Origin: DAOPZC01 sp035353175
GTDB lineage: Bacteria; Verrucomicrobiota; Kiritimatiellia; RFP12; UBA1067
Reading direction: 5' to 3'
Assembly: GCA_035353175.1 (NCBI GenBank)
Contig: DAOPZC010000045.1
Location: 1-39,933, forward strand
Length of the DNA: 39,933 nt
The notes beneath the pieces are model-generated. The model was given only the letters and a program-made list of their open reading frames with translations. It did no database searches and was not told where the DNA came from. This document shows, one piece after another, positions 1 to 6,389 of the stretch; position 1 is the stretch's first letter, and the number at the start of each line of letters is the position of its first letter. The translations under genes were made by a program, and so were the position numbers.

Positions 1-36
1 AACGAACCTAATTATCTCTTCGCGTTTGTGTTTCAT
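1..36 (-). CDS. Partial cassette gene, N-terminus only (cassette 9)
   Basis: An ATG at 36-34 opens a frame of twelve codons (MKHKREEIIRFV) that runs off the left edge. It lies 10 nt beyond the attC of the preceding Sel1 gene, which is where the next cassette gene should start. The MKH start resembles that of the neighbouring Sel1 gene. Too little is visible to assign a product. Confidence 0.5.
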   Translation of the reverse strand, partial: MKHKREEIIRFV

Positions 37-46
37 TGGTTATAGT

Positions 47-117
47 TCCGAACGTCAGCGGCCATCGGCCCCCTGAGCCGAAGGCGAATGGGGGTTCGAT
101 GGGGCGCGTTGTTGTGC
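47..117 (-). other. attC site 8 (after Sel1 lipoprotein gene)
   Basis: Core sites are TTCCGAAC on the left and GTTGTGC on the right, around an imperfect palindrome (CCATCG..CCCCC facing GGGGG..CGATGG). The stop codon of the Sel1 gene (55-57) lies inside it. The apical part (72-91) is identical over 20 nt to attC site 1 at 5572-5591. Confidence 0.8.
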
Positions 118-918
118 CTCATCTTTGTTAAGCCGCTTTTTTTCAATTGCGGGCCCAAACCCGAGCGTGGCGGCCAGTCTGCACCATTGCTCGGAGGTCG
201 GGAGGTCTCTCTGGACACCAAGTCCGTCTTCATACATCGAGGCTAAGTACATCTGAGCCTTTGCATCGCCCCTGTGGGCAGCGAGTAAGAACCACTTGTG
301 CGCCGATACGTAGTCCTTTTTCACCGCGCCCCCGTGAAAGTATAGTTCACCCAGATTTCGCTGAGCCATCACACACCCTCGCTTTGCAGCCCGGGTGTAG
401 TAATAAATCGCTTTGGTTTCGTCCTTCGCAAGGCCCAGCCCATTGAGATAAATGACCGCCATATCATTACATGCCTCGGGCATATCCAGATCTGCGGCTC
501 TCTTCAACCATTGGATTGACTCATCTGCATCCTTAGTGACGCCAAGGCCGTCTCTGTACATTATGCCAACGCTTCTGATTGCACGAGGATATCCCTTTTG
601 AGCGGCTTCTCTGTAAAGCTGCATGGCTCTCTGATAGTCTTGCTGAAAATACATGCCCTTCTCGTACATGAAGCCGAGGCACTGTTTGGCCGGTGCGTTT
701 CCAGCGTCCGCTGCCTTCTGGAGCCAGTAGGCCGCCATGGGGTAGTTTCCGGATGTGTGGAAGGCTAGGCCAACTTCGAATTGCTCGCCCACATCGCCGT
801 TCTCGGCTGCCGTAACTCGGCTTGAGAAACGTTGCTCATCGGGCACAGACCCCTGCTTGCTGCATCCGCTGACGCAGAAACAGAGGCTTGTGATGAGTAT
901 TCGCGTTTGATGTTTCAT
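55..918 (-). CDS. Sel1-repeat lipoprotein (cassette 8)
   Basis: Predicted 287-residue exported lipoprotein. The N-terminus has a short hydrophobic signal with a lipobox ending VSGC (Cys19), so it is probably lipidated and anchored to a membrane. From about residue 40 to 260 there are roughly six Sel1-like repeats, seen as recurring A.. WLQKAAD.G, YRDGLGV..D and A..WF..AA..G units of about 36 residues. Sel1 repeats form TPR-like solenoids that mediate protein-protein contacts; the partner here is unknown. The C-terminal tail after the last repeat is low complexity and ends within the attC, so its last residues are encoded by recombination-site DNA. The family is clear; the cellular role is not. 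Confidence 0.85.
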   Translation of the reverse strand: MKHQTRILITSLCFCVSGCSKQGSVPDEQRFSSRVTAAENGDVGEQFEVGLAFHTSGNYPMAAYWLQKAADAGNAPAKQCLGFMYEKGMYFQQDYQRAMQLYREAAQKGYPRAIRSVGIMYRDGLGVTKDADESIQWLKRAADLDMPEACNDMAVIYLNGLGLAKDETKAIYYYTRAAKRGCVMAQRNLGELYFHGGAVKKDYVSAHKWFLLAAHRGDAKAQMYLASMYEDGLGVQRDLPTSEQWCRLAATLGFGPAIEKKRLNKDEAQQRAPSNPHSPSAQGADGR

Positions 919-967
919 ACTTGCACAACGCGCCCATTACCTGCGGCACTTTTCCAGTTTATCAGTC

Positions 968-1030
968 GAGGAGAACGTCGCCCACCATGTACGGCGCGGT
1001 AGTGCCGTTACATGGGTGGGCTGGTTATGC
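968..1030 (-). other. attC site 7
   Basis: Strong imperfect palindrome: GCCCACC-ATGTA-CGGC pairs with GCCG-TTACAT-GGGTGGGC, bounded by GGAGAAC and GTTATGC. The stop of the TIGR02391-like gene (1025-1027) overlaps the right core site. About 50 nt separate it from the start of the Sel1 gene; in that gap GCACAAC (923-929) may be another simple core-like remnant. Confidence 0.85.
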
Positions 1031-1666
1031 CTTAGTTCGTTTTACAGGTTTCTCGGATCGTTTTTCGATGGTTACAAGTAAATCACTAGCTACGGCAATA
1101 CGACTGAATGCTGTGACAAAATCCATGTCAACGTCTCTGTGTGAACAGGCATTCTTGTAATACCCAAAAGCACCGGCCACATAATTGCTGAAAGCTTCTT
1201 GTTCTGCTTTGGGAAGGTTGGTGTCGGTTAACGGACCGTTCTGGGGGTTAAACGCCCTACGTAATAGGCTTACCCCAACCTCATCGGCTGGAGCATTGAT
1301 AAGTTTACGAACGGTTGTCTCCAGAACCTTGAAGGCCTGTAGAACAGCACTTTCCATGTGGCCACCACGCAACAATGGAAAAGCCTTCCTAATTATTAGT
1401 GGGTGGATGTAAGTTTCAGGAACCATAGTGTAATCACGTATGATTCGACGGAATTCATGTTCGAGAAAGCGAAATCCTGTCTTTGTCGGATAAAATGACT
1501 CTTCTCCATCGTCGTCATATCCGCGCTGAAACTGCCGAATATCAACATGAGTCTCCGGGCTTGCTTTATATTTTACACGAGTAAACCGAATGGGCTTATA
1601 CCCGCCAGGCTTAATCTCGCCAATAATCTGCTGATATTCGATTTTGGCCTCAATTTCGCTTTTCAT
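1025..1666 (-). CDS. TIGR02391 (Ymh)-family protein (cassette 7)
   Basis: Predicted 213-residue soluble protein. The second half carries the pattern of the TIGR02391/Hypoth_Ymh family: a GHMESAVLQAFKVLE helix, then G..LLRRAF, then an AGAFGYYKNACSHRDV segment equivalent to the family's G....R.P.aH motif, which resembles HEPN-type RNase active sites (R-x4-6-H). Here the conserved arginine is replaced by lysine (YYKNACSH). Members are common in mobile elements, often beside restriction or abortive-infection genes, but the biochemical role is unsettled. The N-terminal about 90 residues are charged and unassigned. The start at 1666 is a choice; an in-frame ATG at 1684 lies on the attC core and neither has a clear ribosome site. 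Family moderately sure, function uncertain. Confidence 0.7.
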   Translation of the reverse strand: MKSEIEAKIEYQQIIGEIKPGGYKPIRFTRVKYKASPETHVDIRQFQRGYDDDGEESFYPTKTGFRFLEHEFRRIIRDYTMVPETYIHPLIIRKAFPLLRGGHMESAVLQAFKVLETTVRKLINAPADEVGVSLLRRAFNPQNGPLTDTNLPKAEQEAFSNYVAGAFGYYKNACSHRDVDMDFVTAFSRIAVASDLLVTIEKRSEKPVKRTKA

Positions 1667-1680
1667 GGTTCTGTTTTCTC

Positions 1681-1741
1681 GCATAACGTTGCGGCGCACC
1701 AACGGCGCGGCAGCGCCGTTGGGTGCCGCTGCTGGTTAGTC
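1681..1741 (-). other. attC site 6
   Basis: Nearly perfect palindrome: GCGGC-GCACCAACGGCGC pairs with GCGCCGTTGGGTGC-CGC, bounded by GCATAAC and GTTAGTC. The stop of the PH-like gene (1736-1738) is inside it. Confidence 0.88.
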
Positions 1742-2245
1742 GGCTTTCTGATCCAAATGCGAGCGCAGCAGTTTTATGAATTTCTCCGGGGCGTCTGGAG
1801 AAACCACGACCGTTTTCTTGCCGAATTTGAGAGCAACCGCATGAATGCGGTTCGTCAAGTATCGCCGATGAATTCCATAGGCACTGTTTCGAGCAAGGCC
1901 GGTGAACGAATATATCCCCCAGATTCCCAATAAGCCTATTCCATTACGTGCCCCCAATGGAACGATCTCTGCATCGGTAAGATCTTTGATCCTCAGAGAA
2001 GTCGCCCAACCAAGGTGAAGGATTTGGATGGCTTCGGTGGTGATCCTATATCCCCGAATAAGAAATAGAGCAGAGGTGATCCCAATGAAGAGCACCAATC
2101 CTACCCGTAATGCGATCATTTCTGAATCAAGCCTTGAGGCTTTGGCGATGGTTTCCAAAACAACGAGCACAAGAATCAGAGTGGTCAATGATGAGATAGT
2201 AGAAAGTCGTTTTTCCCACGATGCGCCGAATTGGTGCTTATTCAT
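1736..2245 (-). CDS. Membrane protein with PH-like domain (cassette 6)
   Basis: Predicted 169 residues. Two hydrophobic segments (about residues 15-33 and 45-63) form a helical hairpin, followed by a soluble region whose spacing resembles bacterial PH-like (bPH) membrane proteins: YRITTEAIQ, then SLRIKDLTDAEIVP, a GIWGIYSF stretch, and a final KKTVVVSPDAPEKFIKLL helix. Such proteins are inner-membrane proteins of largely unknown role. The gene begins 12 nt after the preceding attC and ends inside the next one. The homology is judged by pattern only. Confidence 0.6.
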   Translation of the reverse strand: MNKHQFGASWEKRLSTISSLTTLILVLVVLETIAKASRLDSEMIALRVGLVLFIGITSALFLIRGYRITTEAIQILHLGWATSLRIKDLTDAEIVPLGARNGIGLLGIWGIYSFTGLARNSAYGIHRRYLTNRIHAVALKFGKKTVVVSPDAPEKFIKLLRSHLDQKAD

Positions 2246-2256
2246 TTTTTCTCCAT

Positions 2257-2344
2257 GACTAACGGCGGCGATCAGCGGCTCGCGACCTTGGGCTTCCCAT
2301 CACGCCAGATTTTATCGCGAGTCAGCTGCATCGCTTTGTTCGGC
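2257..2344 (-). other. attC site 5
   Basis: Longest attC here (88 nt). GCGAT-CAGC-GCTCGCGA pairs with TCGCGAGTCAGC-GCATCGC across a loop of about 40 nt, bounded by GACTAAC and GTTCGGC. It sits between the hydrolase stop (2352) and the PH-like gene start (2245). Confidence 0.82.
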
Positions 2345-2351
2345 GTTGCGC

Positions 2352-3491
2352 CTATTTTTTCTGCTTCTCAGTTTCTTGGCCGCTCTCCGCCGCGAGGAAC
2401 GCAAGCACGTCTCGCACAACGTCCGCAACGACTTTTTCATCCGCCCCTTTACCCCAGCGGTCGTCACCGCCGCCAAAATAGAAACCGTGCCCGAAGCCGG
2501 GGTATTCACGATACTCGACCCGCACCCCCGCCTCCTTCATGAGCGGCACGATGATCGGCCCGTTAAGCTTGCGAAGATCGTGCTGGTCGCCGTGGAGGAT
2601 GAGCACGGGAGCACGGAGCGTCGCGAGCTTCTTCCGGGTCTGTTTACGCAGTTCCGGCGTGAAGAACCGCTCCGGGCTTGCCATCATCTCGAGCCGCGGG
2701 CCGTAGTCGCCGGTGGTGAGCATGCCGGTGTAGAGCACTGTCGCCGGTTCACCCGCTACGACAACCCGCACCTCCGCGTCGCCACCAAGTTCGAGCGCGA
2801 TGCTGCCGCCACCGCTGCCGCCAAACACGGCAATCCGCCGAGGGTCGACGCCTGGCACCCGCGCCGTCGCACGGACCACCGCCCGCACGTCCTCGATCGG
2901 CCCGCGCGACAGCACGTCGTCTTCGTAGGTGCGAAACGTGGCCATCACCACGGCATGGCCGGCGGCGAGGAACCGCGTGATGACGGGGTTGGCCGTGAGG
3001 TACCGGCGCAGGGCGGCCTCGGGGAACTCTGTCAGGCCGCCGTGGATGAAGACGATCGCCGGCACCGAGGCGGCACCCTGCGGCCGCCGCCACCACGCCC
3101 GGACGGGCCGACCGTCGGCGGCCTCTGTCTCGATCTTGCGCACGGGGCACTCAGACTCGGGGATCGTCACCGGCGGTACTGGCCAGTGGAACACGGCCGT
3201 GGCTCCATCCCCCTCCATACCAGCCGTTTGATTGCCGGCAGCTGCGACACTCTTCCTCGCGTATGACTGCGCCTCCGCCAGCGTGACGACCCCATCATTG
3301 TCAACATCTGCACGCCTGAAGAATGCAGTTTTGCCGGCCTCCAATGCGGTTAACTTGCCATTGCCATCATGGTCAAGCCGCTTGAAGTGCTCGGCCACAT
3401 CATCGCTGGCTTCGGTCCGCAGCTGCTGTGCGGCAAGGGACATGCAGACAATGGACGTGGCGGCGCACAATTGGAAAACACTCAGTCTCAC
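2352..3491 (-). CDS. Exported EF-hand alpha/beta hydrolase (cassette 5)
   Basis: Predicted 379 residues. A GTG start at 3491-3489 is chosen because AGGAGG (3504-3499) sits 7 nt upstream; the frame extends further upstream but has no signal there. The N-terminus is a signal peptide. Two canonical EF-hand loops follow (DHDGNGKLTALE at 40-51 and DVDNDGVVTLAE at 62-73), implying calcium binding. The rest is a dienelactone-hydrolase/S9-like alpha/beta hydrolase: oxyanion region FIHGG, nucleophile elbow GGSGGGS (about residue 225), acid in LHGDQHD, and histidine in GFGHGF. Substrate unknown; an ester or peptide bond is likely. It is large for a cassette gene and appears more GC-rich than the other cassettes, suggesting a different donor. 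It stops just before its attC. Confidence 0.85.
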   Translation of the reverse strand: MRLSVFQLCAATSIVCMSLAAQQLRTEASDDVAEHFKRLDHDGNGKLTALEAGKTAFFRRADVDNDGVVTLAEAQSYARKSVAAAGNQTAGMEGDGATAVFHWPVPPVTIPESECPVRKIETEAADGRPVRAWWRRPQGAASVPAIVFIHGGLTEFPEAALRRYLTANPVITRFLAAGHAVVMATFRTYEDDVLSRGPIEDVRAVVRATARVPGVDPRRIAVFGGSGGGSIALELGGDAEVRVVVAGEPATVLYTGMLTTGDYGPRLEMMASPERFFTPELRKQTRKKLATLRAPVLILHGDQHDLRKLNGPIIVPLMKEAGVRVEYREYPGFGHGFYFGGGDDRWGKGADEKVVADVVRDVLAFLAAESGQETEKQKK

Positions 3492-3508
3492 GATCACCCC
3501 TCCTTTCC

Positions 3509-3570
3509 GCCGAACGTCGGTGGTGAGGGACGGCGCGTCAGCGACGTTCCTCTCCACCACCTTGTTCGAC
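3509..3570 (-). other. attC site 4
   Basis: Palindrome GGTGGTGAGG.ACG facing CGTTCCTCTCCACCACC, bounded by GCCGAAC and GTTCGAC. The stop of the pseudopilin-like gene (3538) is inside. The Shine-Dalgarno of the hydrolase lies just beyond its left core site. Confidence 0.87.
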
Positions 3571-4002
3571 TTTGTTCCGTTCTTGGCAAGGTGCGAATGG
3601 GTCCATCGTCCATTCAACAAACTCGTCTTCCCATTTGCCATTTGCCGTTTTTGTCTGGAACACACCGATCATGTCAGCGCTTTCCTTGGTGCCGCCAACT
3701 TTCTTGTCTTTCCCTAAACTCGTCAACGTTACGGTCCCGTTTGATGAAACAGTATAGTCGATGTCTCTGCCCCAACCATCTCTGAATGAACTGTGGTATC
3801 CGGAAATCGCATCGGTTTGTGACAGACTCTTGGGCAAATCATTGTGCTTGGCCGCATAGCGCAGTATCCGTCTCTTGGCCATATGCATAACGATGTTGGT
3901 AAATGCTTGCGGCGGAACCCGGTCAACAAACGAATTTAAAATGGCAATTAAAACAACTGCCGTTACGATACCAAATAGAGCTGTTTTCTTGCTTCGAGTC
4001 AT
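3538..4002 (-). CDS. Pseudopilin (T2SS GspG-like) C-domain membrane protein (cassette 4)
   Basis: Predicted 154 residues from the ATG at 4002. One N-terminal transmembrane helix (about residues 9-24) is followed by a periplasmic domain. That domain resembles the type II secretion major pseudopilin C-terminus: RILRYAAKHNDLPKSLSQ, then DGWGRDIDYTVSSNG and TSLGKDKKVGGTKESADM, matching the GspG pattern DPWG-x-Y ... SLG-D-x-x-GG ... ADI. No prepilin peptidase cleavage motif (G-F-x-x-x-E) is visible at the N-terminus, so it may be anchored rather than assembled into a pilus. Its stop is buried in the attC and its C-terminal about ten residues are recombination-site encoded. The fold assignment is by eye; role unknown. 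Confidence 0.65.
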   Translation of the reverse strand: MTRSKKTALFGIVTAVVLIAILNSFVDRVPPQAFTNIVMHMAKRRILRYAAKHNDLPKSLSQTDAISGYHSSFRDGWGRDIDYTVSSNGTVTLTSLGKDKKVGGTKESADMIGVFQTKTANGKWEDEFVEWTMDPFAPCQERNKVEQGGGEERR

Positions 4003-4007
4003 TTGTT

Positions 4008-4089
4008 GTCGAACGTCGTGCCTGAGCGGACTTGGAAAGCCGTGCGAAGCGCGGCGTTTCAAGGTACGTGTCGAGGCATCTTGTTGGAT
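4008..4089 (-). other. attC site 3
   Basis: Two-part palindrome: outer AACGTCGTGCCT with AGGCATCTTGTT, inner CTTGGAAAGCCG with CGGCGTTTCAAG, bounded by GTCGAAC and a perfect GTTGGAT. The stop of the CPCC lipoprotein gene (4059) is inside. Confidence 0.88.
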
Positions 4090-4754
4090 GTCTTCTTGTT
4101 ACTCTGTTCCAGGACGTAGTATGCCAACGCTTGTCCCTCCATTGTGCCAAGATCGTCAGCTATCTCACGCGGACCGGAGACGGTTCCCACGGCCTGAACA
4201 ATCCAGCGAAGAGGAAAAAGGGGGCACTTCGTCATGCCGACAGCGCCGGGATCGTCTGTGTAGCAGGTCGATCCTTGGGGGAACCCGATGGCAATGTACT
4301 CGTCCAGACGTATCGTCCACCCGTCCGTGTAGCCCCGGCCCGAATAGCCAATGGCAGCGTAGAAGCAGCAGGGGCAGTAATGTCCACCTGCCACTGTGAT
4401 TCTCTTGCCAACGTACGGCTCCCAGAAGCTGTGTGCGTGCGTTCTCTTGAACTCGTTGAGTTCACCGTCGAGTCGCACATACTCTCCGGTGGACATGCCG
4501 GAGATCCTAATGAAGTTAGTGTAGACCGCGTCTGCGACAAATGAATTCGTCACGGTCGGTAGCGCAGCCAGATGTGCCGGGACGATGCGCTTCCAGTACT
4601 GCGCTGCATCATGTGGGTTGACTTGGATCTGAGTCTGCGGCTTCTCGGCCAGCGGGCGGAATGTGCTCTTCTGGAGTGGAGCCCGTCTCAATGGCTGCGA
4701 AGTGGCACATCCGACGGTCAGGGCAAGTGCTGCTATGAAAGCTGCTGTTCTCAT
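4059..4754 (-). CDS. Hypothetical lipoprotein with CPCC motif (cassette 3)
   Basis: Predicted 231 residues from the ATG at 4754, preceded by GAGAAG. A hydrophobic N-terminus ends in a lipobox LTVGC (Cys16), so it is likely a lipoprotein. The mature part is not recognised. It contains GHYCPCCFYAAIGYSGRGYTDGW near the middle, where the CPCC cluster plus a nearby histidine could bind metal or form a disulphide, and two further cysteines (STC, TKC) follow. The gene starts 7 nt beyond the previous attC, a typical cassette spacing, and ends in its own attC. A longer TTG start at 4766 would lie on the attC core and is less likely. Confidence 0.7.
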   Translation of the reverse strand: MRTAAFIAALALTVGCATSQPLRRAPLQKSTFRPLAEKPQTQIQVNPHDAAQYWKRIVPAHLAALPTVTNSFVADAVYTNFIRISGMSTGEYVRLDGELNEFKRTHAHSFWEPYVGKRITVAGGHYCPCCFYAAIGYSGRGYTDGWTIRLDEYIAIGFPQGSTCYTDDPGAVGMTKCPLFPLRWIVQAVGTVSGPREIADDLGTMEGQALAYYVLEQSNKKTSNKMPRHVP

Positions 4755-4760
4755 CTTCTC

Positions 4761-4816
4761 ATCCAACGTCAGCGGTGAGGCGGCGGTATCCCGTCGCCTC
4801 CACCGCTTTGTTGGGA
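4761..4816 (-). other. attC site 2
   Basis: Textbook attC of 56 nt. GCGGTGAGGCGGCG pairs with CGTCGCCTCCACCGC, bounded by a perfect ATCCAAC and GTTGGGA. The stop of the secreted-protein gene (4769-4771) is inside it. Confidence 0.92.
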
Positions 4817-5539
4817 TGCTTTCCCTTGTTTCTCGACAGGGATCAAACTGTCAAAGACAAAATACGCCTGATGAACGACCGGGTTGGTCGGGAATTGTTG
4901 TTTCCCTTTCTGATATCCCACGAAGAAGATCAAGTTTTTGAAATCAAAGGGTTGACTATCCCTCTGTACGGAGTTGACCTCCATTTTCATTCGGCATTGC
5001 GTTGGTGTGCAGGGACGATTGAAATAGGTCATCGTGCCCTCTGCTGTGAACGACGCTGGAGCTATCGAAGAATAGCTTCCGCGTATAGCCCTGCCGCACC
5101 AGCTATTTAGCGGGCCACTAAAGAAGGTGTTCTCCTTATCAAAATAGTAGAATGAACTGCCGTCTTGAACGATGAGATACCCCGCTTGTTGGATTACCTT
5201 CGTTGCCGTGGTTGGAGGTCTTTTACAGACCCGAACTTGCGATTTTCCGGATTGCGTCGTTAGCGTGAGTTGAAGATCGCCGTCCGCAAGATTTGTGAAG
5301 CCAACGGTGCGATAGTCGTCGGGTGAGAATCTGGGTTGAAGTTTACTGTTTGCATATCTCACGGCCGAGAATGAGGCCAAATCGGCAAGGTTTGTCGGCC
5401 ACCGATCTCTTTCACTGTAATAGCTCCATGATTCGGCTTCGGCAAAGTTGTTGTTGAACGCCTTGTCCTCATCAGCACGAGAATAGCTTCCGAGACAAAT
5501 GATCGCATAGAACAATAGCTGTCTGAAGATCGTTTTCAT
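4769..5539 (-). CDS. Secreted protein of unknown function (cassette 2)
   Basis: Predicted 256 residues. It has an N-terminal signal peptide (hydrophobic residues 6-18, cleavage probably near SRA-DE), and no further membrane segment. The mature region includes YYSERDRWPTNLADLAS, which weakly recalls pseudopilin-type periplasmic domains (..WPTNL.DL..), then two cysteines in the CTPTQC segment. The last about 17 residues, KQGKASQQSGGGDGIPPPH, are encoded by the attC and so are unlikely to be functional. It begins 7 nt from the previous attC. I do not recognise the family. Confidence 0.65.
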   Translation of the reverse strand: MKTIFRQLLFYAIICLGSYSRADEDKAFNNNFAEAESWSYYSERDRWPTNLADLASFSAVRYANSKLQPRFSPDDYRTVGFTNLADGDLQLTLTTQSGKSQVRVCKRPPTTATKVIQQAGYLIVQDGSSFYYFDKENTFFSGPLNSWCGRAIRGSYSSIAPASFTAEGTMTYFNRPCTPTQCRMKMEVNSVQRDSQPFDFKNLIFFVGYQKGKQQFPTNPVVHQAYFVFDSLIPVEKQGKASQQSGGGDGIPPPHR

Positions 5540-5545
5540 TTTTTG

Positions 5546-5617
5546 ATCCCAACGTCAGCAGCTAGCCGCCACCTGAGCCGAAGGCGAATGGTGGTTGGCT
5601 ACGTAGCCGGGTTGGGA
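5546..5617 (-). other. attC site 1
   Basis: Palindrome AGCTAGCC-CCACC facing GGTGG-TGGCTACG, bounded by TCCCAAC and GTTGGGA. Positions 5572-5591 match attC site 8 (72-91) exactly. It is separated from the stop of the first cassette gene (5675) by about 57 nt without evident features. Confidence 0.87.
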
Positions 5618-5674
5618 GTAGTCTCGTTCATCATTTCTGATTTGTCGACGGCTGTGAGTCAGTTCACCACGTCG

Positions 5675-6004
5675 CTATTGAGCATTGACTTGCTGTGACC
5701 GCCCATCACTTGATGGACTGTTGTTCAACCCACCTTCGCCTTTCAACTGTCGCATAATCGCATCGTTTTCAGATAGGTTTCTGCACCGACTCGAACAAAC
5801 AAGGGCACCGAATAGGCACTGGAAAGAGGTGATCATGACGAGCAACCACATTGGCTTTGTCCAAGGCATCATTGTCTCACAGAAAATTGCCCCACTCAGC
5901 AGACCTACACTTGAAGCAAGAAGTATATTCTGTAATGCCCTCCAGGCGCGAAGCTCATGCCTGACATACTCAGAAGTCAAGGGAGTCTTCTTGTTGTTCT
6001 TCAT
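5675..6004 (-). CDS. Small two-helix membrane protein (cassette 1)
   Basis: Predicted 109 residues. Two hydrophobic segments (about residues 26-42 and 52-70) separated by a short polar turn suggest a membrane hairpin with cytoplasmic, charged N- and C-termini; the N-terminus is lysine-rich and the tail Ser/Asn/Gln-rich. No known family recognised. It is the cassette nearest uvrA and hence the first of the array if transcription enters from the right. It is preceded at 6013-6019 by a TCCCAAC core site (GTTGGGA on its own strand), which marks the upstream cassette boundary. Confidence 0.6.
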   Translation of the reverse strand: MKNNKKTPLTSEYVRHELRAWRALQNILLASSVGLLSGAIFCETMMPWTKPMWLLVMITSFQCLFGALVCSSRCRNLSENDAIMRQLKGEGGLNNSPSSDGRSQQVNAQ

Positions 6005-6389
6005 TTGATTATTCCCAACAGTGTATTAGGCTTAACTCGATTTGAAATAGCCTAACTCATGCTTTTCTTTTAGCATGTTCGTGAGTTCCTGTCAATGGTC
6101 TTGTCTGATCGAGATAACATGATCATTATTAAGCAGATGCGCTCGTGGAGGGGACAAGATCCGGGAACGCACGTGCTTGGGTGAGTCTTTTGGGTTGCGT
6201 CTGACAAAACAATATGCGTAACTGGAAAACGACCGGCTGATAGGCGGGCGGAAAAGGGCGGCTGCTGAGGAAGGCCGGAGAAATAACGCTCAACGCCGAA
6301 GTTGCGCAGGCCCTTGGAGTGGTTGTGGTGCGGGGCGGCCCGAGAAAAAAGCGGGTGCCTGTCAAACCAACAGAAGCGAAAAGAACTTT
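6005..6389. other. Cassette-array boundary and uvrA upstream gap
   Basis: No convincing gene is present. Read on the minus strand it has GTTAGGC (6056-6050), a canonical integron core, then GTTAAGC, then GTTGGGA (6019-6013) before cassette 1. TTAGGCT and AGCCTAA form a 7-bp inverted repeat (6025-6055). This could be an attI-like site or a decayed attC. No integrase gene is found in the remaining 330 nt. A short open stretch before uvrA (about 6275-6390) reads into uvrA in another frame and looks like a gene remnant or chance. Confidence 0.5.

Larger units (their letters stand above)
1..6056 (-). mobile_element. Integron gene-cassette array (CALIN-like), eight attC sites
   Basis: Eight consecutive complete minus-strand genes, plus a ninth cut by the window edge, are each separated by an imperfect palindrome bounded by core sites close to RYYYAAC and GTTRRRY. 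The palindromes lie at 47-117, 968-1030, 1681-1741, 2257-2344, 3509-3570, 4008-4089, 4761-4816 and 5546-5617. All genes share orientation, the attC follows the 3' end of each gene, stop codons often fall inside the attC, and gene contents are unrelated. This is the canonical cassette organisation. The genes look less GC-rich than uvrA, except the alpha/beta hydrolase cassette. No tyrosine-recombinase integrase is seen between the first cassette and uvrA, so in this window the array is a cluster of attC sites lacking intI. An integrase elsewhere in the genome could act on it in trans. Confidence 0.9.
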
